Shown here: in pieces, positions 44,195 through 56,449 of the stretch
Position numbering within the stretch: position 1 is the first letter of the stretch
Layout: every line of letters starts with the position of its first letter
From: Streptomyces flavofungini
Lineage (GTDB): Bacteria > Actinomycetota > Actinomycetes > Streptomycetales > Streptomycetaceae
NCBI RefSeq assembly: GCF_014650815.1
Contig: NZ_BMVR01000002.1
Span: 310,001 to 374,000 of the forward strand
Length of the DNA stretch: 64,000 nt
Direction of reading: 5' to 3'
Position numbers and translations under genes: made by a program
Notes under the pieces: model-generated
What the model saw: the letters and a program-made list of their open reading frames with translations, nothing else
What the model was told of the DNA's origin: nothing
Databases searched by the model: none

Positions 44195-44253
44195 TAGCGG
44201 GCGCTAGAAAAGCGGGGCACGATCCGGTACGGTTTTTTATGTAGCGACCGCTA
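44195..44253. promoter_or_regulatory. Two TAGCG-N2-CGCTA operators between tetR and SDR gene
   Basis: TAGCGGGCGCTA (44195-44206) overlaps the tetR -10, and TAGCGACCGCTA (44242-44253) lies in the SDR promoter. Both are followed by AGA-rich flanks; centres are 47 bp apart. The pattern fits TetR-type autorepression plus control of the divergent gene. Confidence 0.78.
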
Positions 44254-44277
44254 GAGAAAGTTGGGGGGCGCCTGACC

Positions 44278-45114
44278 ATGGGTGCGCTGACGGAGAAGAC
44301 GACCACCACGCGGACCGCCGATGCGGCGGAGGAGAGCACGGGAGGCGGGGCGCCGGCGAAGCGGCTCGCGGGCAAGACCGCCCTGGTCACGGGCGGAAGC
44401 CGGGGCATCGGGCGCGGGATCGCCGAGCGGCTCGCCCAGGACGGCGCGCGGGTCGCCGTGCACTACGGCAGCAATGAGGTGGCCGCGAAGGAGACAGTCG
44501 CGGCGATCGAGCAGGCGGGCGGCTCCGCGTTCGCGATCGGGGTGGAGCTGGGCGTGCCGGGTGACGCGGCCGCGCTGTGGGCGGCGTTCGACGCGCACGC
44601 GGACGGCCTGGACATCCTGGTGAACAACGCCGGGATCGGTACGTCGCACGCGTTCGCGGAGATGGAAGAGGACGAGCACGACCGGCTGTTCGCGGTGAAC
44701 GTCAAAGCACCGTTCTTCATCACCCAGCTCGGCGCGGAGCGGCTGCGGGACGGCGGGCGCGTCATCAACATCTCGTCCGGCCTCTCCCGCGCCGCCGCGA
44801 TGCCGCAGATCATGACGTACGCCATGACGAAGGGCGCCCTGGACGTCTTCACGCAGAACTTGTCGAAGGTGCTCGGCCCCCGCGGCATCACGGTCAACTC
44901 GGTGGCCCCGGGCATCGTGGACACGGACGTCAACGCCGCCTGGCTCCGCGGCGAGGAGAACGAGCAGGCGTGGGCGGGCGCGGCAGCCATGTCGGCCCTG
45001 GGCAAGGTCGGGACGCCACAGGACATAGCCGACGCGGTCGCGTTCCTCGCCTCGGAGGACGGGCGCTGGGTGACGGGGCACTGGCTGGACGCGACGGGCG
45101 GCTCGCTGACCTGA
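44278..45114 (+). CDS. Short-chain dehydrogenase/reductase
   Basis: 278 aa. A disordered Thr/Ala/Glu N-terminal tail of about 28 aa, then a classical SDR: TGGSRGIGRGIAERLAQDG (cofactor loop), LDILVNNAGIGT, INISSGLSRAAAMPQ (catalytic Ser), YAMTKGALDVFTQNLSK (Tyr and Lys) and VNSVAPGIVDTDVN. Probably NADP(H)-dependent, with substrate unknown. Start ATG 44278. Divergent from its presumed TetR repressor, with two operators between. Confidence 0.88.
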   Translation: MGALTEKTTTTRTADAAEESTGGGAPAKRLAGKTALVTGGSRGIGRGIAERLAQDGARVAVHYGSNEVAAKETVAAIEQAGGSAFAIGVELGVPGDAAALWAAFDAHADGLDILVNNAGIGTSHAFAEMEEDEHDRLFAVNVKAPFFITQLGAERLRDGGRVINISSGLSRAAAMPQIMTYAMTKGALDVFTQNLSKVLGPRGITVNSVAPGIVDTDVNAAWLRGEENEQAWAGAAAMSALGKVGTPQDIADAVAFLASEDGRWVTGHWLDATGGSLT

Positions 45115-45208
45115 CGCCCACCTCCCCCACCCCGTCTCCCTGACCCGCCCCCCATCACCTCATCTCCGTCACCTCATCTCCCTCACCCCACCCCCTCACC
45201 CCGCCCCC

Positions 45209-46270
45209 TCACCTCGTCTCCGTCACCTTGGCGAGAGCCCTCGGCGCGTCCGGGTCCTGGCCACGGGCGATCGTCACCTCGTAGGCGAGGAGTTGGAGGG
45301 GGATGATCTCCAGGATGGGCTGGACCTCCTCGGGGACCCCGTCCGTCGGGAGGGCGAACCCGGCGGAGGCCTGCTCGACCTGGATCTTGGGCCCGATGAC
45401 CACGAGGTCGGCGCCGCGCCCGCGCAGCCGGTCGAGGACGGGCTGAAGCGCCTCCCCTCCCCTGCCGTCCGGTACGACGGCGATGACCGGCGAGATGTTG
45501 TCGACCATGGCGAGGGGGCCGTGCAGGAGGTCGGCGCCGGAGTAGGCCAGGGCGGGGATGTAGCTGGTCTCCATCAGCTTCAGGGCTGCTTCCTTGGCCG
45601 TGGGATAGCCGTAGCCGCGCGAGGTGATCACCATGCGTTCGGCGAAGCGGTAACGGGCGGCGAGGGTCCGGATCTCCGGTTGGCGGGCCAGGAGGTCGGC
45701 GGCCAGGTCGGGCAGCGGTCCGGCGGCGGCGCCGTCGCCGTCGCGCAGCCCCTCGATGAAGAGGTAGAGGGCGAGCAGGGACGCCGTATAGGTCTTCGTG
45801 GCCGGCAGGGCCTTCTCCGGCCCCGCGAGGATGTCGATGTGGTGCTCGGAGACCGCGGCGAGCGGGGAGTCGGGGTTGTTGGTGACCGCCAGGGTGATGG
45901 CTCCGGCCTCACGGGCGGCCTGGGTGGAGGCGACAAGGTCGGGCGAGCCGCCGGACTGACTCACGGTGACGACGAGGACGTCACGGAGGTCGGGCTTGGC
46001 GCCGTAGGCCGTGGTGGTGGACATGGAGGTGAGGCCGCAGGGCAGGCCGAGGCGGACTTCGAGGAGGTATTTGGCGTAGAGGGCGGCGTGGTCGGAGGTG
46101 CCGCGGGCGGTGAGGAGGACGAAGCGGGGGCGGCGCGCGGCCACCTGCCGGGCGGTCTCGCGGATCTTCGGGGCACCGGCGCCGAGGAGCCGCCGCAGGA
46201 CCTCGGGCTGTTCGGCCATCTCACGGGACATGACGCGGCCGGGCTGCTCGCTGTAAGTGGAGGACGACAT
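45209..46270 (-). CDS. SIS-domain sugar-phosphate isomerase/deaminase-like protein
   Basis: 353 aa with two SIS domains resembling the isomerase half of GlmS: FVLLTARGTSDHAALYAKYL, VVTVSQSGGSPDLVASTQAA, LAVTNNPDSPLAAVSEHHID, then VITSRGYGYPTAKEAALKLM and IPALAYSGADLLHGPLAMVD. The N-terminal glutaminase domain of GlmS is absent, so it handles an aminosugar phosphate without amide transfer; glucosamine-6-phosphate deaminase or isomerase activity is plausible given nagB next door. Start ATG 46270-46268 (GGGAGG 10 nt upstream) is preferred over ATG 46279, which touches the ribosome-binding site. Confidence 0.85.
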   Translation of the reverse strand: MSSSTYSEQPGRVMSREMAEQPEVLRRLLGAGAPKIRETARQVAARRPRFVLLTARGTSDHAALYAKYLLEVRLGLPCGLTSMSTTTAYGAKPDLRDVLVVTVSQSGGSPDLVASTQAAREAGAITLAVTNNPDSPLAAVSEHHIDILAGPEKALPATKTYTASLLALYLFIEGLRDGDGAAAGPLPDLAADLLARQPEIRTLAARYRFAERMVITSRGYGYPTAKEAALKLMETSYIPALAYSGADLLHGPLAMVDNISPVIAVVPDGRGGEALQPVLDRLRGRGADLVVIGPKIQVEQASAGFALPTDGVPEEVQPILEIIPLQLLAYEVTIARGQDPDAPRALAKVTETR

Positions 46271-46530
46271 CACAGTCATGCCTCCCACTGTGCTTGCTAC
46301 TGGCCGGGAGCGCTTGCCCTCCGGACGGGGAGGCTGGACAGGTCTGGGCCGGGGGCCAAGTGCAGGGCGGGCCGGACTCGGCGTCGGGGAGGGCTGGGGC
46401 CGGCGGCGGGCAGCGTGGGGCTGCTGGGTGGGCGGGGCGCGGCTCTGCGGGCTTTGGTGGGGGGCGGCTCTGCGGGCTCCGGGCTACGAGAGCTACGAGG
46501 GCTACGGGCACGGTGCGGTTCTGCGGCGGT

Positions 46531-46745
46531 GGGCACGGCGCGGGTTACAGCAGCTGGTGGGACGCGAACAGCTTGCGGTGCGCACGGCGTGAGCCCGACG
46601 GCTCGGCACGGCGCGGGTCGCGACAGCTCACGGGACGAACAGCTCGCGGGCTGGGACGCGGGGTGGGCCCAGCAACTGCGGCACGGCGCGGGGCACCACA
46701 GCCCGTGGGACACGACCAGCTCGCGAGCCGGGGCGGGGACCCCCA
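46531..46745. repeat. Degenerate ~75-bp repeats upstream of nagB
   Basis: Three imperfect copies begin GGCACGGCGCGGG (near 46531, 46606 and 46680) and contain ACAGC(T/C)-GGGAC(G)-CAGCTCGCG blocks. Part of the 847-bp gene-free gap 46271-47117; open frames there appear to arise from the repeats. Confidence 0.5.
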
Positions 46746-46783
46746 CGGCTGCGGGCACGGCGCTGCCCCTCGACGGGAGGTGG

Positions 46784-46864
46784 CCCACCTCGTCCCTGGG
46801 CGGGAGGAAGCCCACCTCGTCCCTGGGCGGGAGGAAGCCCACCTCGTCCCTGGGCGGGAGGGGG
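46784..46864. repeat. 27-bp perfect tandem repeat upstream of nagB
   Basis: The unit begins CCCACCTCGTCCCTGGGCGG and ends GAGGAAG; copies at 46784, 46811 and 46838 are essentially identical, with decayed partial copies on both sides. It lies about 200 bp before the nagB operator. Confidence 0.9.
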
Positions 46865-47050
46865 CCACCCCTCCCTTAGACGGGGGGCGACCCCGCGCCT
46901 AGGCGGAGGGCTGCCTCGGCGGGCGGGTGCGGGGGGCAGGTCGGAGTATGGACGGGTGGGCGCGGGTGTGGGTACGGGTGGGGAAGGGGTGGTGTCGTGG
47001 GAGGGGTGGGTGTGCGACCCCTGCACCTGGGGGGTGCGGCTCTGCTAGAT

Positions 47051-47062
47051 TGGTCTATACCA
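47051..47062. promoter_or_regulatory. dre site (DasR operator) of nagB
   Basis: TGGTCTATACCA, 56 bp upstream of the nagB start, matches the established DasR responsive element (core TGGTCTAGACCA) with one deviation that keeps the dyad. DasR released by glucosamine-6-P would derepress nagB. Confidence 0.87.
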
Positions 47063-47117
47063 CGCTCTTCCGAGCGTCACTCCCGCCCCTCCCCTACAGC
47101 AGATCGGCAGGCCCAGC

Positions 47118-47903
47118 GTGGAAGTTGTCATCGTCCCGGACGCCAAGGCAGGCGGCGAGCTCATCGCGGAGGCCATGGCCGCCCTGGTGCGCCGCAAGTC
47201 CGACGCCCTGCTCGGTGTCGCCACCGGCTCGACCCCGCTGCCCATCTACGAGGCGCTGGCGGCGAAGGTCCGCGCGGGTGAGGTGGACGCGTCGCGGGCC
47301 AGGATCTGCCAGCTCGACGAGTATGTGGGGCTGCCGGTCGGGCACCCGGAGTCGTATCGCTCGGTGGTGCTGCGTGAGGTCGTGGCGCCGCTGGGGCTCG
47401 ACGAGTCGGCCTTCATGGGGCCGGATGGCAGCGCGGCGGACGTGCAGGGCGCGTGCGAGGCGTACGACCGGGCGTTGGCGGAGGCGGGCGGTGTCGACCT
47501 GCAGTTGCTGGGGATCGGTACGGACGGGCACATCGGGTTCAACGAGCCCTGCTCGTCGCTGGCCTCGCGGACGCGGATCAAGACGCTGACCGAGCAGACC
47601 CGGGTGGACAACGCGCGGTTCTTCGACGGCGACATCGAGCAGGTCCCGCACCACGTCATCACCCAGGGCATCGGCACCATCCTGGAAGCACGGCACCTGG
47701 TGCTGCTCGCCACGGGTGAGGGCAAGGCCGACGCCGTGGCCGCGACGGTCGAGGGTCCGGTGGCCTCCGTCGTCCCCGCCTCGGCGCTCCAGTTGCACCC
47801 GCACGCCACGGTGATCGTGGACGAGGCGGCCGCGTCCAAGTTGAAGCTGGCGGACTACTTCCGGCACACCTTCGCCAACAAGCCTGGGTGGCAGGGGCTT
47901 TAG
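47118..47903 (+). CDS. nagB: Glucosamine-6-phosphate deaminase
   Basis: 261 aa. Converts glucosamine-6-P to fructose-6-P and ammonia. VVIVPDAKAGGELIAEAMAA, GVATGSTPLPIYEALAAK (phosphate loop), CQLDEYVGLPVGHPESYRSV (catalytic Asp of LDEY), LLGIGTDGHIGFNEPCSSLA (catalytic His of GHIGFNEP), and late MTLG-equivalent region VVPASALQLHPHATVIVDEA. Start GTG 47118. Preceded by a dre site, so it is part of the DasR regulon that also includes dasABC; convergent with dasD. Confidence 0.95.
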   Translation: MEVVIVPDAKAGGELIAEAMAALVRRKSDALLGVATGSTPLPIYEALAAKVRAGEVDASRARICQLDEYVGLPVGHPESYRSVVLREVVAPLGLDESAFMGPDGSAADVQGACEAYDRALAEAGGVDLQLLGIGTDGHIGFNEPCSSLASRTRIKTLTEQTRVDNARFFDGDIEQVPHHVITQGIGTILEARHLVLLATGEGKADAVAATVEGPVASVVPASALQLHPHATVIVDEAAASKLKLADYFRHTFANKPGWQGL

Positions 47904-47921
47904 GCCTCCGTACGGGTACGG

Positions 47922-47970
47922 ACACGGCGCCGGGCGCCCCCGCCAGTGGCGGGGGCGCCCGGCGCCGTGT
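47922..47970. terminator. 23-bp perfect hairpin terminator between nagB and dasD
   Basis: 47922-47944 pairs perfectly with 47948-47970; loop AGT. Outer GGTAC/GTACC arms extend it with mismatches. It lies between the convergent nagB and dasD genes. Confidence 0.88.
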
Positions 47971-48143
47971 TGGTACCGGTGACGCTAGGCCTTCGAGTGC
48001 GGGCCGGGGTGGGTTTGCGCCGCCCCGGACCGCCCTGCAGGCCGAGTGGGCACAAACCTCTTGGGGGCGTACACGGCGTACACGGCGGACTCGTCACGCC
48101 CCCGCCAGCCCCGCCCCCCGTCAGTCAGCCCCGCCCTCGGAGG

Positions 48144-49646
48144 TCACACCCCCACAAGCACCTCGGCCGCAGCCTGCCCGCAGACCCGGGCGGCGCCGTA
48201 CGTGGCGATGTGGAGGGAGCCGGTGGGCTTGGACTGGGGGACGCCCATTTCGACGACGACGGTGTCGGGGCGGGCGGTGAGGAGGTGGTCGACGGCGGCG
48301 GCCATCCACGGGTGGCGGTGGGCGTCGCGGACGACGGCGACGACACGGCGGGAGCCGGCCGCCGCGAGGGCCTTCGCGCCCGCGTCGGCGCCGCTGAAGG
48401 AGCCGGTCTCCGTGCCGGGCAGACGGCGGGTCAGCTCGGCGGCGACGCCCCACGGGGTCTCGTCGCCGACGGCGATGTTGGCCACGGGGGCGAAGGTGGC
48501 GACGTAAGGGGCGTCCGTGAGCGGGCCCGCGTAGGTCTCCGTGTGGGTGACCGTCAGGGCGCGGCGGGCCGCGCGCAGGCCGATCTCGGGGTCGGCCGCG
48601 CCCCCGGCACCGGCGGCGCGCGAGGCCGAGGCCCAGTCGGCGAGGGCGCGCACCCGGGCGGCGGCCTCGGCGAGCCGCTCCTCCGGGAGTTCGCCCGCGC
48701 GCACCGCCGCGACGAGTGCGTCCCGCAGCCGCAGCACGGTCAGCTCGTCGTGCGGGCCGCCGCCCACGCAGATCGCGTCGCAGCCCGCGGCGATGGCGAG
48801 GGCGGTGCCGCGCTCCATGCCGTACGTACCGGCGATCGCCCGCATGTCGATGCCGTCGGTGACGATGAGGCCGTCGAAGCCGAGTTCGCCGCGGAGCAGG
48901 TCGGTGAGGATGCGGCGGGACAGGGTGCCGGGGTTGTCCGGGTCGAGGGCCGGGACGCTGATGTGGGCGCTCATCACCGCGCGGGTTCCGGCGGCGATCG
49001 CGGCGCGGAACGGGGCGAGTTCGCGGGCGGCGAGTACGTCCGCGTCGACGTCGATGTGCGGCACCGCGTGGTGCGAGTCGACCGCGGTGTCGCCGTGGCC
49101 GGGGAAGTGCTTGGCGCAGGCGCCGACACCGGAGGACTGCATGCCCTCGATGTAGGCGGCGGTGTGCCGGGCGACGAGGTCCGGGTCGGCGCCGAAGGAG
49201 CGTACGCCGATGACCGGGTTGCCGGGGTCGGAGTTGACGTCGGCGGACGGCGCCCAGTTGAAGGTCACCCCGCAGTCCGCGAGGCGCCGGCCGAGCTCGG
49301 CGGCGACGCCCCGGGTGAGGGCGGTGTCGTCCACGGCGCCGAGCGCGTGGTTGCCGGGGAAGGAGGAGCCGGTGCGCACCTCCAGGCGGGTGACGTCGCC
49401 GCTCTCCTCGTCGATGGCGACGACGATGTCCTCGCGCTCGGCCCGCAACTGGGCGGTGAGCGCGGCCACTTGCTCGGGCGTCTGGATGTTGCGCCCGAAC
49501 AGGCCCACGGAGGCGAGGCCCTCGCCGATGCGGCGGAGCAGCCAGTCGGGGGCGGTGGTGCCGCCGAAGCCGGGCTGGAGGACGGTCAGGGCGTCGCGCG
49601 TGAGGGAGTCCGGCGTACCCGTGGAAGCGATGGAGGAGGAAGCCAT
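48144..49646 (-). CDS. dasD: GH3 beta-N-acetylglucosaminidase DasD
   Basis: 500 aa glycoside hydrolase family 3. The substrate loop ACAKHFPGHGDTAVDSHHAV contains the His-Asp pair used by NagZ-type enzymes in place of a usual acid/base residue; the nucleophile Asp is in LIVTDGIDMRAIAG. A second domain follows (about 340-500). No signal peptide, so it acts on imported chitobiose or similar oligosaccharides in the cytosol, releasing GlcNAc. Start ATG 49646-49644, 6 bp after the dasC stop, so it is the last gene of the dasABCD operon. Confidence 0.9.
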   Translation of the reverse strand: MASSSIASTGTPDSLTRDALTVLQPGFGGTTAPDWLLRRIGEGLASVGLFGRNIQTPEQVAALTAQLRAEREDIVVAIDEESGDVTRLEVRTGSSFPGNHALGAVDDTALTRGVAAELGRRLADCGVTFNWAPSADVNSDPGNPVIGVRSFGADPDLVARHTAAYIEGMQSSGVGACAKHFPGHGDTAVDSHHAVPHIDVDADVLAARELAPFRAAIAAGTRAVMSAHISVPALDPDNPGTLSRRILTDLLRGELGFDGLIVTDGIDMRAIAGTYGMERGTALAIAAGCDAICVGGGPHDELTVLRLRDALVAAVRAGELPEERLAEAAARVRALADWASASRAAGAGGAADPEIGLRAARRALTVTHTETYAGPLTDAPYVATFAPVANIAVGDETPWGVAAELTRRLPGTETGSFSGADAGAKALAAAGSRRVVAVVRDAHRHPWMAAAVDHLLTARPDTVVVEMGVPQSKPTGSLHIATYGAARVCGQAAAEVLVGV

Positions 49647-49652
49647 GGTGCG

Positions 49653-50483
49653 TTAGCCCTTCACGGCGCCGTCGGTCAGGCCGGCGACGGCCCTGCGCTG
49701 GAGGAAGACGAAGAGGATCAGGATCGGGATGGCGAACAGCGAGGCCGCGGCCATGGTGGCGCCCCAGTCGTCACCGAAGGCGGTCTGGAAGCTGGACAGC
49801 CAGATCGGCAGGGTCTTGGCGTCCGCCTCCTTGTTGAGTACGAGGGCCATCGGGAACTCGTTCCAGGCGGTGATGAAGCCGAAGAGCGAGGTCGACATCA
49901 GGCCCGGCGCGAGGAGCGGCAGGATCACCCGGCGGAAGGCCTGCATGCGCGTGCAGCCGTCGACCATGGCGGACTCCTCCAGCTCCCTGGGCACGGCGGC
50001 GACGAAGCCGCGCAGCGTGAGGAGGGTGAAGGGCAGGATCATCACCATGTAGAAGAGGGTCAGCGGGATCAGGCTGTTCAGCATGTCCGCGTCGCGCACG
50101 ATGATGTAGATCGCGATGACCATGACTTCCCACGGCGCCATCTGCGCGAGCATGAAGCCGATGATGAAGCCGCGCCGTCCCTTGAAGCGCATCCGGGCGA
50201 GGGCGAACGCCGCGGTCACGCCGATGATGAGGGAGAAGAGGACCGCGAGGACGGTCACGGTGAGGGAGTTGCCGACCATGGTCCAGAAGTGGTCGACGTC
50301 CATCGCCGTCTTGAAGTGCTCAAGGGTGGCGTCGGTCGGGAACCAGACCGGGTTCTCGGCGATGATGTCGCCGGTCGGCTTGAAGGCCGTCGCGAACATC
50401 CAGTACACGGGGAAGACGCACAAGATGAAGATGACGACGGCGACCAGGTTGGGCCACAGGCGGCCGATCAGCGAGCGCTTCAC
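49653..50483 (-). CDS. dasC: Chitobiose/GlcNAc ABC transporter permease DasC
   Basis: 276 aa MalG-type sugar permease with six membrane segments (PNLVAVVIFILCVFPVYWMF first). The EAA loop is PRELEESAMVDGCTRMQAFR and VILPLLAPGLMSTSLFGFIT. Start GTG 50483-50481 overlaps the dasB stop (GTGA), so translation is coupled. Works with DasB and the lipoprotein DasA; the ATPase is supplied by the shared MsiK of Streptomyces, which is not encoded here. Confidence 0.93.
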   Translation of the reverse strand: MKRSLIGRLWPNLVAVVIFILCVFPVYWMFATAFKPTGDIIAENPVWFPTDATLEHFKTAMDVDHFWTMVGNSLTVTVLAVLFSLIIGVTAAFALARMRFKGRRGFIIGFMLAQMAPWEVMVIAIYIIVRDADMLNSLIPLTLFYMVMILPFTLLTLRGFVAAVPRELEESAMVDGCTRMQAFRRVILPLLAPGLMSTSLFGFITAWNEFPMALVLNKEADAKTLPIWLSSFQTAFGDDWGATMAAASLFAIPILILFVFLQRRAVAGLTDGAVKG

Positions 50484-51469
50484 AGCTCGTCCTCCTCTTG
50501 CTTGAGCACGATCCGCAGGTAGAACGAGGTGATGGCCAGCAGGATGACGATGGTGAGCAGCGCGATCGCGGCACCCATGCCGAAGTGCTGGTTGCCCATG
50601 CCCTCGATGTAGGCGTAGACGGGAAGGATCTCGGTGAGCCGGTCGGGGCCGCCCTCGTTGAGCGTGAAGACCTGCACGAACGCCTTGAAGACCCAGATGA
50701 TCTCCAGGAACGTCGTGGCGTAGAGGAAGGGCCGCAGATACGGCAGCGTGACCTGGGTGAACTGCTTCCAGGCACCTGCGCCGTCCAGCGACGCGGCCTC
50801 GTACAGCTCCTTGGGAATGGTGGTCGTGGCGGCGTACAGATTGATCGCCACGAAGGGGATGGACATCCAGACGATAAGGAGCAGGACGACGAAGAAGGTC
50901 GAGTACTGCGTGGCCAGCCAGTCGTGGTCGGCCATCGACTCGAAGCCGATCTTGGCGAGCACCCAGTTGACGACGCCGAAGCGCTGCGCGAACAGCCACT
51001 GGTAGACGGTGGTCGCCGCGACGACGGGCATCGCCCAGGCGAGCACGAGGCCGATCAGGAGGAACGTGCGCATCCTGCGGCCGAGGCGCGCGAGCAGCAG
51101 TCCCACGAGCGTGCCGAGGATCATGATCAGCACGACGTTGGCGGCGGTGAAGGCGACCGAGCGGCCGGTGACCCGCCAGAAGTCCTCGCCGGTGAGGATC
51201 TCCTTGTAGTTGTCGAATCCGTTCCACTCGGTCAAGTGCAGAATGAACTGCCGCATGTTGAGGTTCTGGAACGACAGGATCCCGTTGTTGACCAGCGGCC
51301 AGCCGAGCAGCAGCAGGGTGGCGATGATCGCGGGGGCAAGGAGCAGATAGGGCGTCAGGCCGGCGAGACGTCCTGGGTTTCTGCGCGGTCCTTCTGGTCG
51401 TGTCCCGCCGTCCGGTGTCTGCACCTCCGTCGGGCCGGAGGGCGGCCGTTCGGTCTTCTGCACGGTCAT
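50480..51469 (-). CDS. dasB: Chitobiose/GlcNAc ABC transporter permease DasB
   Basis: 329 aa MalF-type permease. A cytoplasmic tail rich in Pro/Arg/Thr, then six membrane segments (LTPYLLLAPAIIATLLLLGW first). EAA loop PKELYEAASLDGAGAWKQFT, followed by QVTLPYLRPFLYATTFLEII. Start ATG 51469-51467, chosen because the AAAGAG element is too close to the upstream ATG 51478. The gap of 167 bp to dasA contains a strong hairpin. Confidence 0.92.
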   Translation of the reverse strand: MTVQKTERPPSGPTEVQTPDGGTRPEGPRRNPGRLAGLTPYLLLAPAIIATLLLLGWPLVNNGILSFQNLNMRQFILHLTEWNGFDNYKEILTGEDFWRVTGRSVAFTAANVVLIMILGTLVGLLLARLGRRMRTFLLIGLVLAWAMPVVAATTVYQWLFAQRFGVVNWVLAKIGFESMADHDWLATQYSTFFVVLLLIVWMSIPFVAINLYAATTTIPKELYEAASLDGAGAWKQFTQVTLPYLRPFLYATTFLEIIWVFKAFVQVFTLNEGGPDRLTEILPVYAYIEGMGNQHFGMGAAIALLTIVILLAITSFYLRIVLKQEEDEL

Positions 51470-51583
51470 GCTCGCCATCTCTTTCGTGGGCAACGCGAAG
51501 CGCTGGGGGCAGCGCGGGGGACGCCGTGGGCAGCGCGAAGAACGCATGGCCGCGCCACTGGGGGCGCGGAGAGCGCATGGGTG

Positions 51584-51624
51584 CGCCGGGGGCGGCGGGG
51601 TCGGTTCACCCGCCGCCCCCGGCG
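51584..51624 (-). terminator. Partial terminator/processing hairpin between dasA and dasB
   Basis: 51584-51599 pairs perfectly (16 bp) with 51609-51624 around a 9-nt loop, 13 bp after the dasA stop. It probably attenuates or stabilises transcripts so that the binding protein is made in excess of the permeases. Confidence 0.7.
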
Positions 51625-51636
51625 GGGTCCGCGTTC

Positions 51637-52911
51637 TTACTGCTTCTGCGACAGACGCTTGTTGAGCTCGCCCTCGACCTGCTTGGCGGCGTCGGCAGGC
51701 GACTTACCGTTGAGCACCGCGGTCATGTAGTTCTTGATCGGGTTCGGCGGGTTCTCGACCGCGCCCCACTCCGGGATCAGCGGGGTGATGCCGCCGCCGG
51801 GAGTGGCGGGGGACATGGCCTTGGCGGCCGGGTTGCCCGCGAGGGAGGACTCCAGCGACTTCTTGTTCGGGATGACGCCGCCTTCCTTGGCGAACTGCCC
51901 CTCGAACTTGTCGGACAGCGCGATCTTCAGGAACTCCTTGGCGAGCTCCTGCTTCTCGCTGGTCGCGGCGATGGCGAGGTTGGAGCCGCCGAGGAACACG
52001 CCCTCGGGCTTGGCGGCCGTGGCGCCCGGGATCGTGAAGTAGCCGATGTCCTTCTCGATCTTCTTGTCGGCCTTGATGGCCAGGGCGGCCTCCCACGGCA
52101 TGGCGATCATCGCGCCGGTCTTGCCCTTGCCGAAGACCTCGCCCTGCTGCGGCGTGGCCTCGTCCTTGTTCTTGGGGGCCTTGGAGAGCTTCTGGAACTC
52201 CTGGTACGTCTTCATGGCCTTGGCGACCTTCGGGTCGTCCAGGTTGGAGACGTACTTGTCGCCGTCCTTCTTGACCAGCTCGGCGCCCTCACCGATGGTC
52301 AGGCCGACGAAGTGGTACCAGAACTGGCCGGGCATGTAGAGCGGCTCGGCGTCGGTCTTCGCACCGATCTGCTTGAGGTCCTTGAGGAACTCGTCGCGGG
52401 TCTTGGGGGTGTCCTTGATGCCGGCCTCGGCCCAGATCTTCTTGTTGTAGATCACGACGCGGTTGAGGACGAACCACGGGGCGGCGTACTGCTTGCCGTC
52501 GATGACCGAGGCCTTGTTCATCGACTCGGTCCAGTCGGCGCCGATGCTCTCCTTGAGGTCACCGAGCTCGGCGAGGCCACCGGTCTTGGCGTACGCGGCG
52601 GTCTGGGTGTTGCCGATCTCGAAGACGTCCGGCGGGTTCTCCTCGGAGAGGGCGGTCGTCAGCTTCTGCTGAATGCCGTTCCACTGCTGGACCTCGAACT
52701 TCAGCTTCGCGCCGGTCTTCTTCTCGAAGGCCGCCGTGACGTCCTTCTGCCACTTCTCCGGCGTCGAGCCGTCCATGGCCCAGAGCGTCAGCGTCTCGCC
52801 CTTGAAGCCGTCCGCCCCGGACTTCTTGTCGTCCTTGTCGTCGCCGCCACAGGCCGCGACCGAGACCAACATGCCCGCGACACCGATAGCCGCTATGAGC
52901 TTGCGCTTCAC
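51637..52911 (-). CDS. dasA: Chitobiose-binding lipoprotein DasA
   Basis: 424 aa family 1 solute-binding lipoprotein. Signal KRKLIAAIGVAGMLVSVAAC with lipidated Cys21; mature domain begins with GETLTLWAMDGSTPEKWQKD, then QQWNGIQQKLTTALSEENPP and DVFEIGNTQTAAYAKTGGLA. Start GTG 52911-52909: AGGAGG directly abuts an in-frame ATG two codons upstream (52917), which would leave no spacing, whereas the GTG has 6 nt. Preceded by two dre-like sites, so under DasR control. First gene of dasABCD. Confidence 0.94.
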   Translation of the reverse strand: MKRKLIAAIGVAGMLVSVAACGGDDKDDKKSGADGFKGETLTLWAMDGSTPEKWQKDVTAAFEKKTGAKLKFEVQQWNGIQQKLTTALSEENPPDVFEIGNTQTAAYAKTGGLAELGDLKESIGADWTESMNKASVIDGKQYAAPWFVLNRVVIYNKKIWAEAGIKDTPKTRDEFLKDLKQIGAKTDAEPLYMPGQFWYHFVGLTIGEGAELVKKDGDKYVSNLDDPKVAKAMKTYQEFQKLSKAPKNKDEATPQQGEVFGKGKTGAMIAMPWEAALAIKADKKIEKDIGYFTIPGATAAKPEGVFLGGSNLAIAATSEKQELAKEFLKIALSDKFEGQFAKEGGVIPNKKSLESSLAGNPAAKAMSPATPGGGITPLIPEWGAVENPPNPIKNYMTAVLNGKSPADAAKQVEGELNKRLSQKQ

Positions 52912-53002
52912 AGTCATCCTCCTTTGGATGCCAGCCAACCCCCCACCCGCAGCGACCAAGAGGACCGAAAGTACTGCCCGTGGGACTGGACCTGGTCTTT
53001 AA

Positions 53003-53014
53003 TGGTGTAGACCA
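53003..53014. promoter_or_regulatory. dre site (DasR operator) of dasA
   Basis: TGGTGTAGACCA (on the minus strand TGGTCTACACCA), flanked by matching bases, 92 bp upstream of the dasA start. It is a close match to the DasR operator. Confidence 0.85.
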
Positions 53015-53026
53015 GTACGGGGAGCT

Positions 53027-53038
53027 TGGCCTAGACCT
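53027..53038. promoter_or_regulatory. Second, weaker dre-like site between dasA and dasR
   Basis: TGGCCTAGACCT keeps the CTAGACC core with imperfect outer bases, 24 bp from the first site. It could serve dasR autoregulation or strengthen DasR binding at dasA. Confidence 0.55.
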
Positions 53039-53042
53039 TTAG

Positions 53043-54173
<1,131 letters not shown>

Positions 54174-54304
54174 CCCGCGCGGGCAGACCCGCCCGCCCCC
54201 TCGGCACGCCCGTTCGGCCCCAGTCCCGTCCGCCCCATGGCGCGGATCACGTTCCTGCCCTACCGTCCTCCCGTCACCGCAACACGTGAACGGGAGGACG
54301 GCCC

Positions 54305-56445
<2,141 letters not shown>

Positions 56446-56449
<4 letters not shown>

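Noticed and set aside
46297..46902. Open frames on both strands in the nagB upstream gap with 9-residue repeats
   Set aside because: They arise from the 27-bp tandem repeat; not supported as genes.
47946..50522. 858-codon open frame antisense to dasD and dasC
   Set aside because: Shadow of two well-supported genes; no ribosome-binding site and Gly/Glu/Val-dominated translation.
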